Positions 9,569-18,251 of a stretch of DNA of 64,000 bases are shown here, in pieces. Source of the stretch: Acanthopleuribacter pedis (GTDB lineage Bacteria; Acidobacteriota; Holophagae; Acanthopleuribacterales; Acanthopleuribacteraceae); the NCBI RefSeq assembly GCF_017377855.1, contig NZ_JAFREP010000024.1, forward strand, positions 121,201 to 185,200, given 5' to 3'. The notes under the pieces were generated by a model that saw only the letters and a list, made by a program, of their open reading frames with translations, searched no databases and was not told the origin of the DNA. A program made the translations under genes and the position numbers. Position 1 is the stretch's first letter. Each line of letters opens with the position of its first letter.

Positions 9569-10098
9569 TTTAGCGATACACCTACGTTCCAAAAAGAAAA
9601 AATAATCGCAAAAAGCAAAAACGCGATCATATGGAAAATAGCAACATAAGAAAAACCACGCCTTGGGCAAGCCCTTCCCCTTGAACCAGGTAGACGGGAA
9701 CCGGGCCGGGAGCCTGCAGTAAACCCTCACGGGTGTCGCGCTTTTGGCATGGTCCACGCGGCGCAGCGCGCTACAAGAGGCCACTTATTACGGCGTTAAA
9801 CTTTCTCAAAATTTCTTTTTCATTTCTATTACCAAGAAAAATGGCGAGCTCAGGCGTATTTACCCATAGTTGTCGACAGCGCTTTATTTCGGCTTACGAG
9901 GAAATAAACCACGCCTCCAAAATTTGCCGAGCGCGGTCTTCAACCTAATAGCCCGTTTTAATTGAACACAACTCTCTAGCGGAGTTCCTCCCCGCACTTT
10001 CCAACCGGAGAACAGGTATTTCTCCTCGTGGATCACTGTGCCTTGGCTCAACGAAAAATGTGCGCCTTATTCCCTCACGTTCTTAACAGGAGTTTCCT
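9569..10098. other. Intergenic region between chaperone cassette A and beta-helix gene
   Basis: No convincing gene. AT-rich near 9585-9660. Holds an 8-bp inverted repeat (TTTATTTC/GAAATAAA, about 9886-9910) and a small hairpin GGAGAA/TTCTCC at about 10004-10023. It must contain the divergent promoters for the minus-strand cassette and the plus-strand gene at 10099, but I cannot place the latter. Confidence 0.5.
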
Positions 10099-11793
10099 TT
10101 GAAAGCAGTTTGTTTCTCTCTCGCCTTGCTGTGGTCCCTTGCCGGGCCAACCGTTTCCGCCAAAACCTACCACGTTTACAACGAAGCGGATCTCACCGAT
10201 GCCGTGAGCGATTACAAAACCCGCGGGCTTACCTCGGGTCTCATCGAGCTTTACCGTGATATCACCCTCACCGGCATTGTTGAAATCAACGGCGTAAGCG
10301 GTTTGGTTCTTGACGGCGGCACCGCTCAATACGAATTGACCCTTCCCAACTGGGTCCAAACGGCGTCCTACAAGGGCACGGTTGCACTGAATAACTGCAC
10401 CAACGTCACCATCCGAAACATGCACATCAATACCCCTTCGAAACAAGGAAGCACCCGATCAAAACGCGCGGTCAGCATCGCCAACTCGGATAAAATCGGG
10501 CTACATAACTTGGTGCTAAGCCCCAGCGGTCAGGCCGAGGGTGCGGTGGCGATTATTGCCGACAAAAGCACCAATGTCGGCATTCAACAGGTCACCATTT
10601 CCGGTTTCTACGGCGCCGGTATCGTGTTGCGTCAGGTGTGGGGCTTCCTTATCAAAGACTGCAGCATCATCAACATGAACAACGGCGCGGCCCTGGGCGA
10701 CGGTACCAGCAACGTAGGCATTCAAGTTGATTCCATTACCGGCTGGAGTAATGCGGCTTGCACCAACAGCATCCTTCCCGAAAGCCAGTACAGCGGCAAA
10801 GGGATGATCACCGGCAACACCCTGGAGAATCTGCCAGGTCAGGGGATTTTCTTGCACACGGCGAATGATGTGGTGGTGAACAACAATGATTTGACCGATA
10901 TCGGCATTGGCGTGGGTTGCGAAGGTGACTGCGGTGGTCGCGGTATTTACGCGGGCTCCGGCAGCCGTTTCTGGATCAAAAACAACCGTATTACCGGCGT
11001 GGACAACGGTCGCAGCGGCGGCGGCATCAATGCGGGCGGCAAAGACGCCTCTGATGTTTGGATCCAAAACAACACCATTAAATATGCGGGCAACAGCGAT
11101 CAGGTCTCGGCCGGAAGCTTGGGATCCCACCAAGGTGACTGGAACGGTTTTGGCATTTCGGTTCGCGAACGCGCGCTGGTTGAAGGCAACCAAGTGCTGA
11201 ACGCCTCCACCTACGGCATTTTGATTCAGCCCAACGCGGATGAGGTAACCATTCGCAACAACACGGTGCGGTATTCGGTGTTGGACAACATCAAAGCGGT
11301 GGCGGGCTTCACCTACACGGGTAAGTACGTGGTTGCCCCCAACCATTGCGACGGCGAACACTGGTCGCACGAGCTGGGCGGTCCCTTGCGCAACATCTAC
11401 ATTCGCGACAATTTCATCGCGGATTCCACCTACGGCCACGGCGTGAACATCGTGACCCGCGCTCGCGGCGAAATGGCTTACAACGCCGGCATGTGGCGCG
11501 ATAGCTGGAGCAAGTACGACGTCTACCTGCGCAACCTGAGCATGCACCGCAACGGCAGCGGTACCGGCGTGTACTTTGAACAACCGACGACGGCCTACGG
11601 TACCTATGACTGGACGATTGCCACAAGCGGTTACAACGGCCATGGTAGCCGATACGCGGTGGTTGAGTCGGGCGGCAACCTGCAACGGGTGACCAACGTC
11701 AATTGGAACAACCAGTTGTCCTTGAACCTCAGCAACATCCAGTACCCGGCGATGAGTGCGTCTACCGGCGTGATCACCAGCGCGGTTTATTAA
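10099..11793 (+). CDS. Secreted right-handed parallel beta-helix protein
   Basis: 564 residues from a TTG start preceded by AGGAG at 6 bases. An N-terminal signal peptide (KAVCFSLALLWSLAGPTVSA, cleavage near residue 21) targets it for Sec export. The body consists of repeated short turns such as VTIRNMHIN, VVVNNNDLTDIG, FWIKNNRITGV, VWIQNNTIKYAG and VTIRNNTVRYS, the hallmark of parallel beta-helix (NosD/PbH1, pectate-lyase-like) folds. These usually bind or cleave polysaccharides; four cysteines (CTN..., GCEGDCGG) may form disulphides. No specific lyase active site is obvious. It is transcribed alone and followed by a triple terminator array that also serves the convergent hcp gene. Confidence 0.8.
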   Translation: MKAVCFSLALLWSLAGPTVSAKTYHVYNEADLTDAVSDYKTRGLTSGLIELYRDITLTGIVEINGVSGLVLDGGTAQYELTLPNWVQTASYKGTVALNNCTNVTIRNMHINTPSKQGSTRSKRAVSIANSDKIGLHNLVLSPSGQAEGAVAIIADKSTNVGIQQVTISGFYGAGIVLRQVWGFLIKDCSIINMNNGAALGDGTSNVGIQVDSITGWSNAACTNSILPESQYSGKGMITGNTLENLPGQGIFLHTANDVVVNNNDLTDIGIGVGCEGDCGGRGIYAGSGSRFWIKNNRITGVDNGRSGGGINAGGKDASDVWIQNNTIKYAGNSDQVSAGSLGSHQGDWNGFGISVRERALVEGNQVLNASTYGILIQPNADEVTIRNNTVRYSVLDNIKAVAGFTYTGKYVVAPNHCDGEHWSHELGGPLRNIYIRDNFIADSTYGHGVNIVTRARGEMAYNAGMWRDSWSKYDVYLRNLSMHRNGSGTGVYFEQPTTAYGTYDWTIATSGYNGHGSRYAVVESGGNLQRVTNVNWNNQLSLNLSNIQYPAMSASTGVITSAVY

Positions 11794-11818
11794 GCCGTTT
11801 CCCTCTCAATCGAGAAAA

Positions 11819-11947
11819 AAAGGCCCCACGGGCGTGGGGACCTTGCGCTCAATGTTTTATTAATAAGGAAGGCCCCACGGGCGTGGGGACCTTGCGCTCA
11901 ATGCTTTATTAACAAGGAAAGGCCCCACCGGAGTGGGGCCTTTTTTA
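11819..11947. terminator. Tandem terminator array, 3 units, behind hcp copy 1
   Basis: Three consecutive hairpins of about 50-base period: GGCCCCACGGGCGTGGGGACC twice (imperfect, with the spacer TTGCGCTCAATG) and GGCCCCACCGGAGTGGGGCC followed by TTTTTT. Runs of A lie on the left side, so the end unit works in both directions, for the plus-strand beta-helix gene and the minus-strand hcp. Confidence 0.8.
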
Positions 11948-11963
11948 TAAGATCGAACCATGT

Positions 11964-12000
11964 GCCGGGGAACCGATATCCGGTTTCGCAATAAGCCGGC
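11964..12000 (-). other. Conserved 3' RNA structure behind hcp copy 1
   Basis: Nested inverted repeat: outer GCCGG/CCGGC and inner GGAACC/GGTTTC around a short loop, lying between the hcp stop codon and the terminators. Equivalent structures follow all five hcp genes with compensatory changes. A further stem (AACC..CCGCT/AGCGG..GGTT) sits next to the stop codon here. Confidence 0.6.
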
Positions 12001-12032
12001 GAAAACCAACCGCTAACTTAGCGGGCTGGTTT

Positions 12033-12503
12033 CTAGTGATCGTTGACTTCGTCTTCGGCTTCGATGCCGTCTTCGTTGTAGCTGTATACAACGTTGCCGT
12101 AGACCATTTTGGTGGTGTGCTCATCGGGAAAGCGGTCGCTTTCGGGCAGGTACACATTGCGTTTGGTAACGCCGGAATAAACCACTTTTAGGCGTTTGAA
12201 TTTGATGGTGAAGTAGTTAACCATATCGCCGTTGGTAATGTCGGGACGGTAGAACAGGCACTCCAATTCGGGAATTTCAACGTTGTTGAACAGGTGTTGG
12301 AAGGTAACAGGGGTGTGCTTGCCCATTTCGGAGACATAGGTTAAGGGCTGGCGTGAACGTTTGGATTTAACCTTGTTGTCCAGTTCGGAAACGGGCAGGT
12401 TGGAGCTGAGGTGCAACTCGTGAACGCGGATGTGGGCTTCGTGGCCGGTTTCGGCTTCTTTACCGGGGATGGCGCCACAGTTGATAAAAGAATATACGGT
12501 CAT
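12033..12503 (-). CDS. hcp: T6SS tube protein Hcp, copy 1
   Basis: 156 residues, the usual Hcp length. The pattern IPGKEAETGHEAHIRVHEL, then RQPLTYVSEMGKHTPVTFQHLF, LECLFYR, YFTIKFKRLKVVYSG and KMVYGNVVYSYNEDG follows the Hcp1 beta-barrel family (GES/GH..I.V, S.L..A...G, EF.YR, Y..I.L....V, YG.I.W.Y). Hexamers stack into the inner tube of the type VI injectisome. This copy is the most divergent of five (E-L-E-C in place of D-L-E-V, DITNGDMVN). It has a sigma-54 type promoter at 12544-12561, a structured 3' region and a terminator array. No signal peptide, as expected. Confidence 0.82.
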   Translation of the reverse strand: MTVYSFINCGAIPGKEAETGHEAHIRVHELHLSSNLPVSELDNKVKSKRSRQPLTYVSEMGKHTPVTFQHLFNNVEIPELECLFYRPDITNGDMVNYFTIKFKRLKVVYSGVTKRNVYLPESDRFPDEHTTKMVYGNVVYSYNEDGIEAEDEVNDH

Positions 12504-12543
12504 GGGATGGTCTCCTTTGTGTGAACTTCAGCGGCGGACGTTA

Positions 12544-12561
12544 GTGCAGACTCCATGCCGG
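12544..12561 (-). promoter_or_regulatory. Sigma-54 promoter of hcp copy 1
   Basis: On the minus strand GG-N10-GC: CCGGCATGGAGTCTGCAC, with the -24 element GGCAT (consensus TGGCAC) and the -12 element CTGCA. Weaker than the four other hcp promoters but at the same place, about 43 bases before the start codon. Confidence 0.65.
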
Positions 12562-12774
12562 CATGAACATGAATGACAACAACCTTCGCGGCGGTTTAAG
12601 CGAAACCGTTGGTTTTCAACAACCTAAGAATTTGGCCTCGGCATCCGACGGGTGTGCCACACAGCCCCAAAATCGTTTTTCTCCAGACACTTAACCAAAG
12701 CCAACGGGACAAACCAAACCAACGCGACAAAAATTCAAACCTTACAAAAAACCGTGCAAAAAACGTTTTCGAGG

Positions 12775-12792
12775 TGTTTGCGAAACCAAACA
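12775..12792. promoter_or_regulatory. Putative activator site of hcp copy 1
   Basis: Perfect inverted repeat TGTTTG-N6-CAAACA followed by CCCTGTTC, about 215 bases upstream of the sigma-54 promoter. The same palindrome precedes all five hcp genes and is a candidate site for a bacterial enhancer-binding protein. Confidence 0.6.
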
Positions 12793-12878
12793 CCCTGTTC
12801 CGTGAATCGGACCAACGGCAAAAGCCGGAACAAAACGCGCGTCATACCGGCACGGAAGGCACCGTTACCACGTCCTAA

Positions 12879-13718
12879 TTACTCGGTGTCGGGGCCTTTG
12901 GTCGATTCTGTTTTGGGATGGTTCATTTTTTCCAAGAATAGCTGGGTGGTCGGGTGTTTGTCTTTGACAATGCCGCCGACTTTATGACCGACATCCTCCA
13001 TGTCGTAACCCACTTTCAATGCACCGCTTGTCCCAAAGGCAACACCCATCCCCTGCATTGCCAACCCCAACACCTTTCCGCGGGGACCACCCATCCGACC
13101 CATCATTTGACCACCTTTCCGCAGCCCTTGGCCGACGGCAAGCGAGGTACCAACCTGAGTCATCATCTTTTGCTTCGTCTTGGTCACCAGCTCCTGTTGG
13201 GTTTCTTTCACTTCATCAATTTTGTCCATGCTGGTGGTTCCAAGTTGGTAGGCGTGCCTGGGCATTTGGAGCAGGCTCATGTTTTCAACCTTGTGTTTTA
13301 CAAAGGTACCGCTCAATTCCATGACGTCCTGGTGGTCTAAGGTATCGATGTGCTGATGGGTATTCTTCATGGTTTCCATATGCTCAAAAAACGGCCCAAC
13401 CATCGGAAGGGTACCGGTCATGGAAAGGCGCTGCATGGCCGACATACGCCCGGAAAAGGTCTCTTCAAGTCCCTCTTTTACCGGAAATTGCGGGGTCATT
13501 TCCTTCATAGGTTGGATCAATTTGCTGTCGATCACTTGGTCCCCGGTCTGGGGCATGCTGCCTGACAGGCGGCGCATCATGCCCTGCAGGGGATTCCACG
13601 ATGTCTCGGACTCTTGAAGTGTGGAAGACGTGAGACTTGGATCCTTGGATTTTTCAATCTTTGGCGGCGGCGTCAGCGGCGTGCTGTTGATATTAGGCGG
13701 TTTTCCTACACCGGACAT
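12879..13718 (-). CDS. Putative chaperone-dependent secreted substrate (279 aa, paralogue B)
   Basis: 279 residues, exactly the length of paralogue A at 8029-8868 and aligned end to end (for example INSTPL, SWNP.QGMM, ETGDQVID-type TGDQVIDSKLI, MTPQFPV, HPTTQLF.EKMN). The ATG follows AAAGGAG. It has the same polar N-terminal tail, helical core and Gly/Met-rich segment near 205-245 (GLAMQGMGVAFGTSGALKVG). It lies 93 bases downstream of its own CesT-like chaperone gene. Divergence is spread along the whole protein, so both copies seem intact and under constraint. Function not recognised; effector or translocator role is inferred from gene order. Confidence 0.7.
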   Translation of the reverse strand: MSGVGKPPNINSTPLTPPPKIEKSKDPSLTSSTLQESETSWNPLQGMMRRLSGSMPQTGDQVIDSKLIQPMKEMTPQFPVKEGLEETFSGRMSAMQRLSMTGTLPMVGPFFEHMETMKNTHQHIDTLDHQDVMELSGTFVKHKVENMSLLQMPRHAYQLGTTSMDKIDEVKETQQELVTKTKQKMMTQVGTSLAVGQGLRKGGQMMGRMGGPRGKVLGLAMQGMGVAFGTSGALKVGYDMEDVGHKVGGIVKDKHPTTQLFLEKMNHPKTESTKGPDTE

Positions 13719-13811
13719 GGCGACTCCTTTGGTAACCCGGCGACCCTACCCCACGGCCGCACCTTGCTTTTGTTTTGAGGAAAAAACGAATTGGCGTCGA
13801 TGAGGCACTGC

Positions 13812-14291
13812 TTAAACACGCATGTTCATGGGGTCCACGGGTGGCGGTCCCTGAGCTTCTTCGGTTTCCGACGCCTCCGATAGGTCCTCTGCCAACGCGG
13901 CCAAAACGGCGTTGCGGGCTTCCAACAAATGGTCGACCGTTCGCATGATGCGGGTGGCGCTTAGGTCTTCGACGAACACATTCATATGCATTAACACCAA
14001 CTTCATTTCGGGGTGGACGGAAAGCACGGCGTTGTGGGTGCCGATCCCAAGGCAGTTCAACACCAAAAGGCGATGGTAGAGCTGGAGCAATTCCGGGGCG
14101 GTATCGGGCAAGGGCACCACGGACAGGTAAATCAAAAAGTGGCGGCTTGTTTCATCCCACTCCAAGGCCAGGTCAAGCCCCTCGCCCAAGGAGAGACCGA
14201 CACTGCCGTCCTCGCCAAGTGCAAAATCCTTCAGTCCGTTGGCGTCACCCAAAGCGGCAAGCGCCTGATCAATTACCTCGCGGTCCGTCAT
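13812..14291 (-). CDS. CesT-like secretion chaperone (paralogue B)
   Basis: 159 residues; over most of its length almost identical to the protein at 8961-9440 (shared blocks REVIDQALAALGDAN, LYHRLLVLNCLGIGTHNAV, RTVDHLLEARNAVL), diverging only in the acidic tail before the common C-terminal PMNMRV. The ATG at 14291 follows GGAGGA; an in-frame TTG further upstream lies inside the conserved regulatory block and is less likely. Much stronger conservation than in the partner substrates suggests the two chaperones may be interchangeable. Cytoplasmic dimer expected. Confidence 0.75.
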   Translation of the reverse strand: MTDREVIDQALAALGDANGLKDFALGEDGSVGLSLGEGLDLALEWDETSRHFLIYLSVVPLPDTAPELLQLYHRLLVLNCLGIGTHNAVLSVHPEMKLVLMHMNVFVEDLSATRIMRTVDHLLEARNAVLAALAEDLSEASETEEAQGPPPVDPMNMRV

Positions 14292-14378
14292 GGTTCCTCC
14301 GTACTTCACAAGTGGATTGACGCGCCTCAACGCCCGGTACGGCAAAGCAAACCGGGATATCCAGCGTGGACACCAGGT

Positions 14379-14420
14379 GAAGCTCCTCAAATTTTCGGAT
14401 TAACGACAATTTCCCTCATT
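14379..14420 (-). promoter_or_regulatory. Conserved block upstream of chaperone cassette B
   Basis: Counterpart of 9528-9568, with GAAGCTCCTCAAA and ATTTCCCT at identical 30-base spacing, about 90-130 bases before the chaperone start. Confidence 0.45.
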
Positions 14421-15467
14421 GTACCAAAACAAAAAAACCAAGAAGACAAAAAAACACACCCAACTTAAAAATAGACCACACCCATCAAAAGAAAGCGCGA
14501 TCCATGCAAGCGCCCATTTCCTTGCAATCCGCGACCGGTCCGGGTACGAGGAGCGACAGGCTCCTGTATAAAGAATCTTGAAAAAATCGGAGGCGGCATT
14601 AAACCAGCGGGGTGGCTCACTTGTCCCTTCCTCTGTTCAGGGTTTAGCAGAAGGTAGGAAACCAACCAAAAACCAGGAACACCCACCATGGCCCAACCCA
14701 ACAAAGGATAACCACAAAAAGAACGCGGAAATCATCTTTTAAAACGAAAGGTTAAAGATGTTTTTCCCCATATTGCTCATGAATCACGAAGCATTCAGTC
14801 GCAAATTGAAGCAGCATTCACAGATCGAAACCAACGTTCTCATACACAACCCACACCCTAAATCCAGGACAGACTAACATAACTATTGTAACAGTTTGTA
14901 ACAAAGAAAATCACAACGTCCCACAAACTCACACCTAAACCTCAAACTAAATATTTCAAGCATTTTACAAGAACAGGCACACGGCAAATCGGTAAAATTG
15001 ATTGGCCTATGTGCCCTTTTCTGTTTTATACCTTACACACTATCTTCCAAAAAATTTTAACCAGTTGATCTATCGCACATTTTGAATTCTCTCCATAATA
15101 TCCTCACATTTTGTGATTAAATTAGCCACATCAAAACGGAGCGGCCCCTAAGTCGGGTCGCATGGCAATGCCGCCAGCACATTCATCCTGATTCCGGCGA
15201 CCCCCGTTTGACGAAATCACTCCCGTGCCCCCGTGCTCCGGTTGGCTTGATCGATTGCATAACCAACGCTTTGGCGCCCAACTCACTGGGTCCAAGGACG
15301 CACTCGATCCCATCAAACACACCCTTCCCACGCGCGCTTTTCCGAGTTGACACCTTGGATCGGCTTCCACCTGCGCGGGTTTGTTTGGTGCCGTCACCCA
15401 ACGGATGAACCACGGCAGCTTGCCGCGGGAGACTTCTTCATTACCACCACCGTTCCAGGAGTAAGTC
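14421..15467. other. AT-rich intergenic region without a supported gene
   Basis: About 1 kb. 14740-15130 is clearly lower in GC than the surroundings, with no long frame. A small GGAGC/GCTCC hairpin occurs near 14550-14567. 15131-15467 returns to normal GC and has open frames on both strands, but none with family features. Could be a remnant of foreign DNA; nothing decisive is visible. Confidence 0.4.
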
Positions 15468-15830
15468 ATGTCAGCTATCGGTTTTTTTCAAAAATTCTTT
15501 TTCGCTCCCTCCGTCCAAAAACCCCAACCACACAGCGCCGACGTTTTTCCTTCCGCGCACCGTTCCCATCTTTTGCTCCTGCAGGAACGGTCCGAGCGCC
15601 CCGGCACACGTCCTTTCACCTCGCAAACCACCGCGGGTGCCGGCGCCGACCGGGTAACCGAGTTACGTGACCAGATCGGTACCCAACCCAAGTCTCAGCT
15701 ATTGGCGGAAATCGACCGTGAATTCGGCATGACCCCCGAGGAAAAGGGTTTGGCCCGCGCCGGCATGGATCTGAACGCGGTGCTCGACGTTGTCGTTGAC
15801 CGCCTGGAAGGCGCCGCGGCAACCCGGTAA
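15468..15830 (+). CDS. Small hypothetical protein
   Basis: 120 residues from an ATG with AGGAG at 7 bases. The N-terminal 60 residues are Ser/Pro/His-rich and look unstructured; the C-terminal half (TELRDQIGTQPKSQLLAEIDREFGMTPEEKGLARAGMDLNAVLDVVVDRL, described by its helices) forms a compact helical domain. No signal peptide or known domain. Position next to secretion-chaperone genes and the disordered N-terminus would suit a small exported protein, but this is a guess. Confidence 0.5.
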   Translation: MSAIGFFQKFFFAPSVQKPQPHSADVFPSAHRSHLLLLQERSERPGTRPFTSQTTAGAGADRVTELRDQIGTQPKSQLLAEIDREFGMTPEEKGLARAGMDLNAVLDVVVDRLEGAAATR

Positions 15831-15996
15831 GCGGGCGTTCTACCCCCAGCACATCCAGCCGACCCTTTAATAAGGAATGAAAACCTCGTTTTTGTTCCCG
15901 ATGAAACCAAACGCCCTCGGCCCTCGGTTAACGCCCCCTGCATGCCCAACAGGTGGGGACGCCTCAGCGAATCACACAAGGCTGGAACTTAAAAAG

Positions 15997-16151
15997 CGCT
16001 GAAGCGCGGTGATTTTCGCTAAATCTCCGGGCTGCAACGCCCTGTAAAAAATGCTCGCCGCACCCAGCGAGTGCTGTCGTGCGCGGCGACCCCGGCTCGC
16101 TTTTTCGAACCATTAGGTTCCAGATCTTTAGCGAAAATCTCTCTTCAGCGC
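15997..16151. repeat. MITE-like intergenic repeat, copy A
   Basis: About 155 bases with perfect terminal inverted repeats in two blocks: GCGCTGAAG/CTTCAGCGC at the tips and GATTTTCGCTAAA/TTTAGCGAAAATC inside, with CTGCAACGCCCTG and a GC-rich centre. Related copies occur at 32076-32290 and 63518-63694. No coding capacity. Confidence 0.75.
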
Positions 16152-16374
16152 CTATTAGGTGGAAATCCCTGTGATTTATACCACCCCCAGCCCATCGAGG
16201 CCGGCCGTGAAAGCCGTCACCTATCCCAACGCAAGCAATTACCATCTCGCGGCCGATGCCCGCATAGGGTGGCACGCGCTACCGAGCGACGCGCCCTCGC
16301 ATCCACCAGCCACATTTGGATAGGCTAACCGGTCAATTATTCCACTACAGGCGCCGGGGTAGCGCGCTCCAAAA

Positions 16375-16390
16375 CGTGACACATATCACA
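16375..16390. promoter_or_regulatory. CRP/FNR-like site
   Basis: CGTGA-N6-TCACA, one base away from the CRP consensus TGTGA-N6-TCACA, in the intergenic region 266 bases before the chaperone-effector genes that begin at 16656. A regulatory role is inferred from sequence only. Confidence 0.35.
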
Positions 16391-16655
16391 CCCAGTAGTG
16401 ATCAGAGAAGTTTCCCTTGCGCTCCTTATTTTCTCCATATTTGAATTTCATATTACCTTTCAAAACACGGCACCCGTCGCGTTCCCCAATACCACCGTCT
16501 CCTTTTCCCTGTCGGCTGCTTCCCCCAAAGGCACCGGCGAGACGGTCTCGGCATTCGCACCCTAACCCGCCTGTCTCGCGGCGCTAAGCCGGCCACTGGA
16601 ACCCGTACCACCGTCATTGCAACCCACCCGGACCACATCCAAAGGAGACCGGACC

Positions 16656-17102
16656 ATGCAAGAAGCTATTGACCGCGTCAACGCTTGGTTGCGTGCGCTC
16701 GACCCCAACCTCACCGCGGGGTTGGATGAGGCCGCAAGCATCACCCTCGCTTTTGACAACCAACAGGAACTCTCGCTGCAACTCGACCACGACCCGCCCC
16801 AACTCAACTGGGCACTGCCGATTTCGCTCCCCGGCAACCCGAACGAACTCAGTGACGATCAGCTAGCCCGCGCGGCGGCCTTAAATTACACCCAACAAGC
16901 GACCCGAGGCGCGCGACTCGCCATGGTCGACCAACCCGAGCAACTGCACCTGCTCTACCGCCGACCGCTCGCCAAACTCGATGAACACCGCTTTCTCACC
17001 CTGACCGCCGGCTTGCAGCAAACGGCCCAAAGCCTGACCGCCCAATTAAACAACGACACGGACGCCACCGGCGAACCCCCATTCCAACATCCCTCGGTTT
17101 AA
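16656..17102 (+). CDS. CesT-like secretion chaperone
   Basis: 148 residues, start supported by AAAGGAG. The order helix (AIDRVNAWLRAL), strands SITLAFDN/ELSLQLDHD, strand LNWALPISLPG, helix ELSDDQLARAAALNYT, strand pair RLAMVD/QLHLLYRR and a final helix (TLTAGLQQTAQSLTAQL) follows the class I type III chaperone fold. Short for the family but complete. It opens a plus-strand cluster with a second chaperone-like gene and a large putative protease effector, so it likely serves one of these products. Confidence 0.6.
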   Translation: MQEAIDRVNAWLRALDPNLTAGLDEAASITLAFDNQQELSLQLDHDPPQLNWALPISLPGNPNELSDDQLARAAALNYTQQATRGARLAMVDQPEQLHLLYRRPLAKLDEHRFLTLTAGLQQTAQSLTAQLNNDTDATGEPPFQHPSV

Positions 17103-17133
17103 TCCGTTTGAACCCCTCACCCAAGGAGGCCCC

Positions 17134-17649
17134 ATGCACGCAACCTTCCCGGCCAACCTCACTTTTTGGCGCACGTTCCACGATGAAACCCTGTTTTTGT
17201 TCTTCCAAGACGAAGGCGACGAACGCGAACCGGCGGTCCGCCTCGGCGAACATACCTGCCACAACCTTTTTGACGCGCTGGCGTTGCTTTCACCCGAGGA
17301 TCCCGAATGCACGCCCGAGCTCGTAGCCCGCGTCGCCAACTTCATCATCTTCGGCGATCAGTTCCAACTCATCGACAACCCGGGCACCTTCCAAACGCGT
17401 TACCAAAACGCCTTGGACCGCCGCGCCGCCGCGCCGGACGCCGCCGCCTCCCATTACGCGCCTTACCAGGTCAGCGGGATTGAGCAACCGCGCCACGACG
17501 GCACCACGCTCACCTTCTACAACTTCGCCCCCCACAACCTGGTGCCCTATCGCGTGTCGGTCCCCTGGCCGCTGACTTCACGGCAGACGCCGATTCAACA
17601 AGATCTGTTACCACTCGCCCCCAATGGAAGTGACTATGTTGCCGACTGA
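17134..17649 (+). CDS. Hypothetical protein between two chaperone-like genes
   Basis: 171 residues; the start follows AAGGAGG. No recognised domain. The sequence is mixed alpha/beta with an acidic N-terminal half and a beta-rich C-terminal half (TTLTFYNFAPHNLVPYRVSVPWPL). It overlaps the next gene by 14 bases and starts 31 bases after the previous one, so it belongs to the same operon. It might be a third chaperone, a small effector or an immunity-type protein. Confidence 0.55.
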   Translation: MHATFPANLTFWRTFHDETLFLFFQDEGDEREPAVRLGEHTCHNLFDALALLSPEDPECTPELVARVANFIIFGDQFQLIDNPGTFQTRYQNALDRRAAAPDAAASHYAPYQVSGIEQPRHDGTTLTFYNFAPHNLVPYRVSVPWPLTSRQTPIQQDLLPLAPNGSDYVAD

Positions 17650-18133
17650 ACGCCTCAACCAATGGCTCGGCGAGACTCAGCCGGGCGCGGCCTTAAACGA
17701 AAACGGGACGGCCACCTTTTTGGCAGCGGACGGGGTGGAAATCGTGCTGGCCACGGACAACGAATCCCCGATTGTTTTGTTGTTTGCCGAACTGCTGCCC
17801 CTGCAAGGATTGGCCCCGGAAGAAATCGCGATGGTCAACCGCAACAGCTTGCTGATCAACGCCCATCCGACTTTAACCGGTGACGGCGCGCTGGCCTTGG
17901 ACCCGGTCCAAAACCGGCTGGTTTTCAACCAAAGCATTCCCTGGGAAGACCTGGATGCCGAAACCCTGTGGGCGACCTACGACACCTTTGCCGCCAACGC
18001 GGTGCGCTTGTGGGCAACGGTCCACGGCCACGTCGACGAGGCGCCCGACGGCTCGGGCGAACCACAACCCGAACAACCGAGCACCGGTCTAGACGAACCA
18101 CCGCCCCCGGTCCAACCGTGGCAATTGGCTTAA
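17636..18133 (+). CDS. CesT-like secretion chaperone
   Basis: 165 residues. N-terminal helix, strands TATFLAADG/EIVLATDN, SPIVLLFAELLPLQG, the helix ELLPLQGLAPEEIAMVNRNSL-type segment, strands GALALDP/RLVFNQSI and a final helix ETLWATYDTFAANAVRLWA give the class I type III chaperone pattern; a Pro/Glu-rich tail follows. ATG 17636 is preferred over 17624 because GGAAGTG stands at ribosome-binding distance. It ends 118 bases before the 898-residue protein and is the best candidate for its chaperone. Confidence 0.6.
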   Translation: MLPTERLNQWLGETQPGAALNENGTATFLAADGVEIVLATDNESPIVLLFAELLPLQGLAPEEIAMVNRNSLLINAHPTLTGDGALALDPVQNRLVFNQSIPWEDLDAETLWATYDTFAANAVRLWATVHGHVDEAPDGSGEPQPEQPSTGLDEPPPPVQPWQLA

Positions 18134-18251
18134 ACCGCGCTTGATAAAACGCGCTTGATAAACGGCCCTCGGCCCGCCCCCGCAGACCCCGCGACCGGTC
18201 ACCCACCAACTGCCGACGGCCTCGCTGTAAAGCTGTAAAAAGGAACAGGTT

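Noticed and set aside
9747..9760. GG-N10-GC sequence that could be a sigma-54 promoter for the beta-helix gene
   Set aside because: The -12 box (CACGC) is poor and it lies about 340 bases before the gene, without the hcp palindrome.
14465..14704. Minus-strand frame upstream of chaperone cassette B
   Set aside because: No conservation with the corresponding region upstream of cassette A, so coding is unlikely.
15131..15469. Minus-strand frame of 112 residues
   Set aside because: Composition unlike a real protein and no supporting context; could at best be a remnant.
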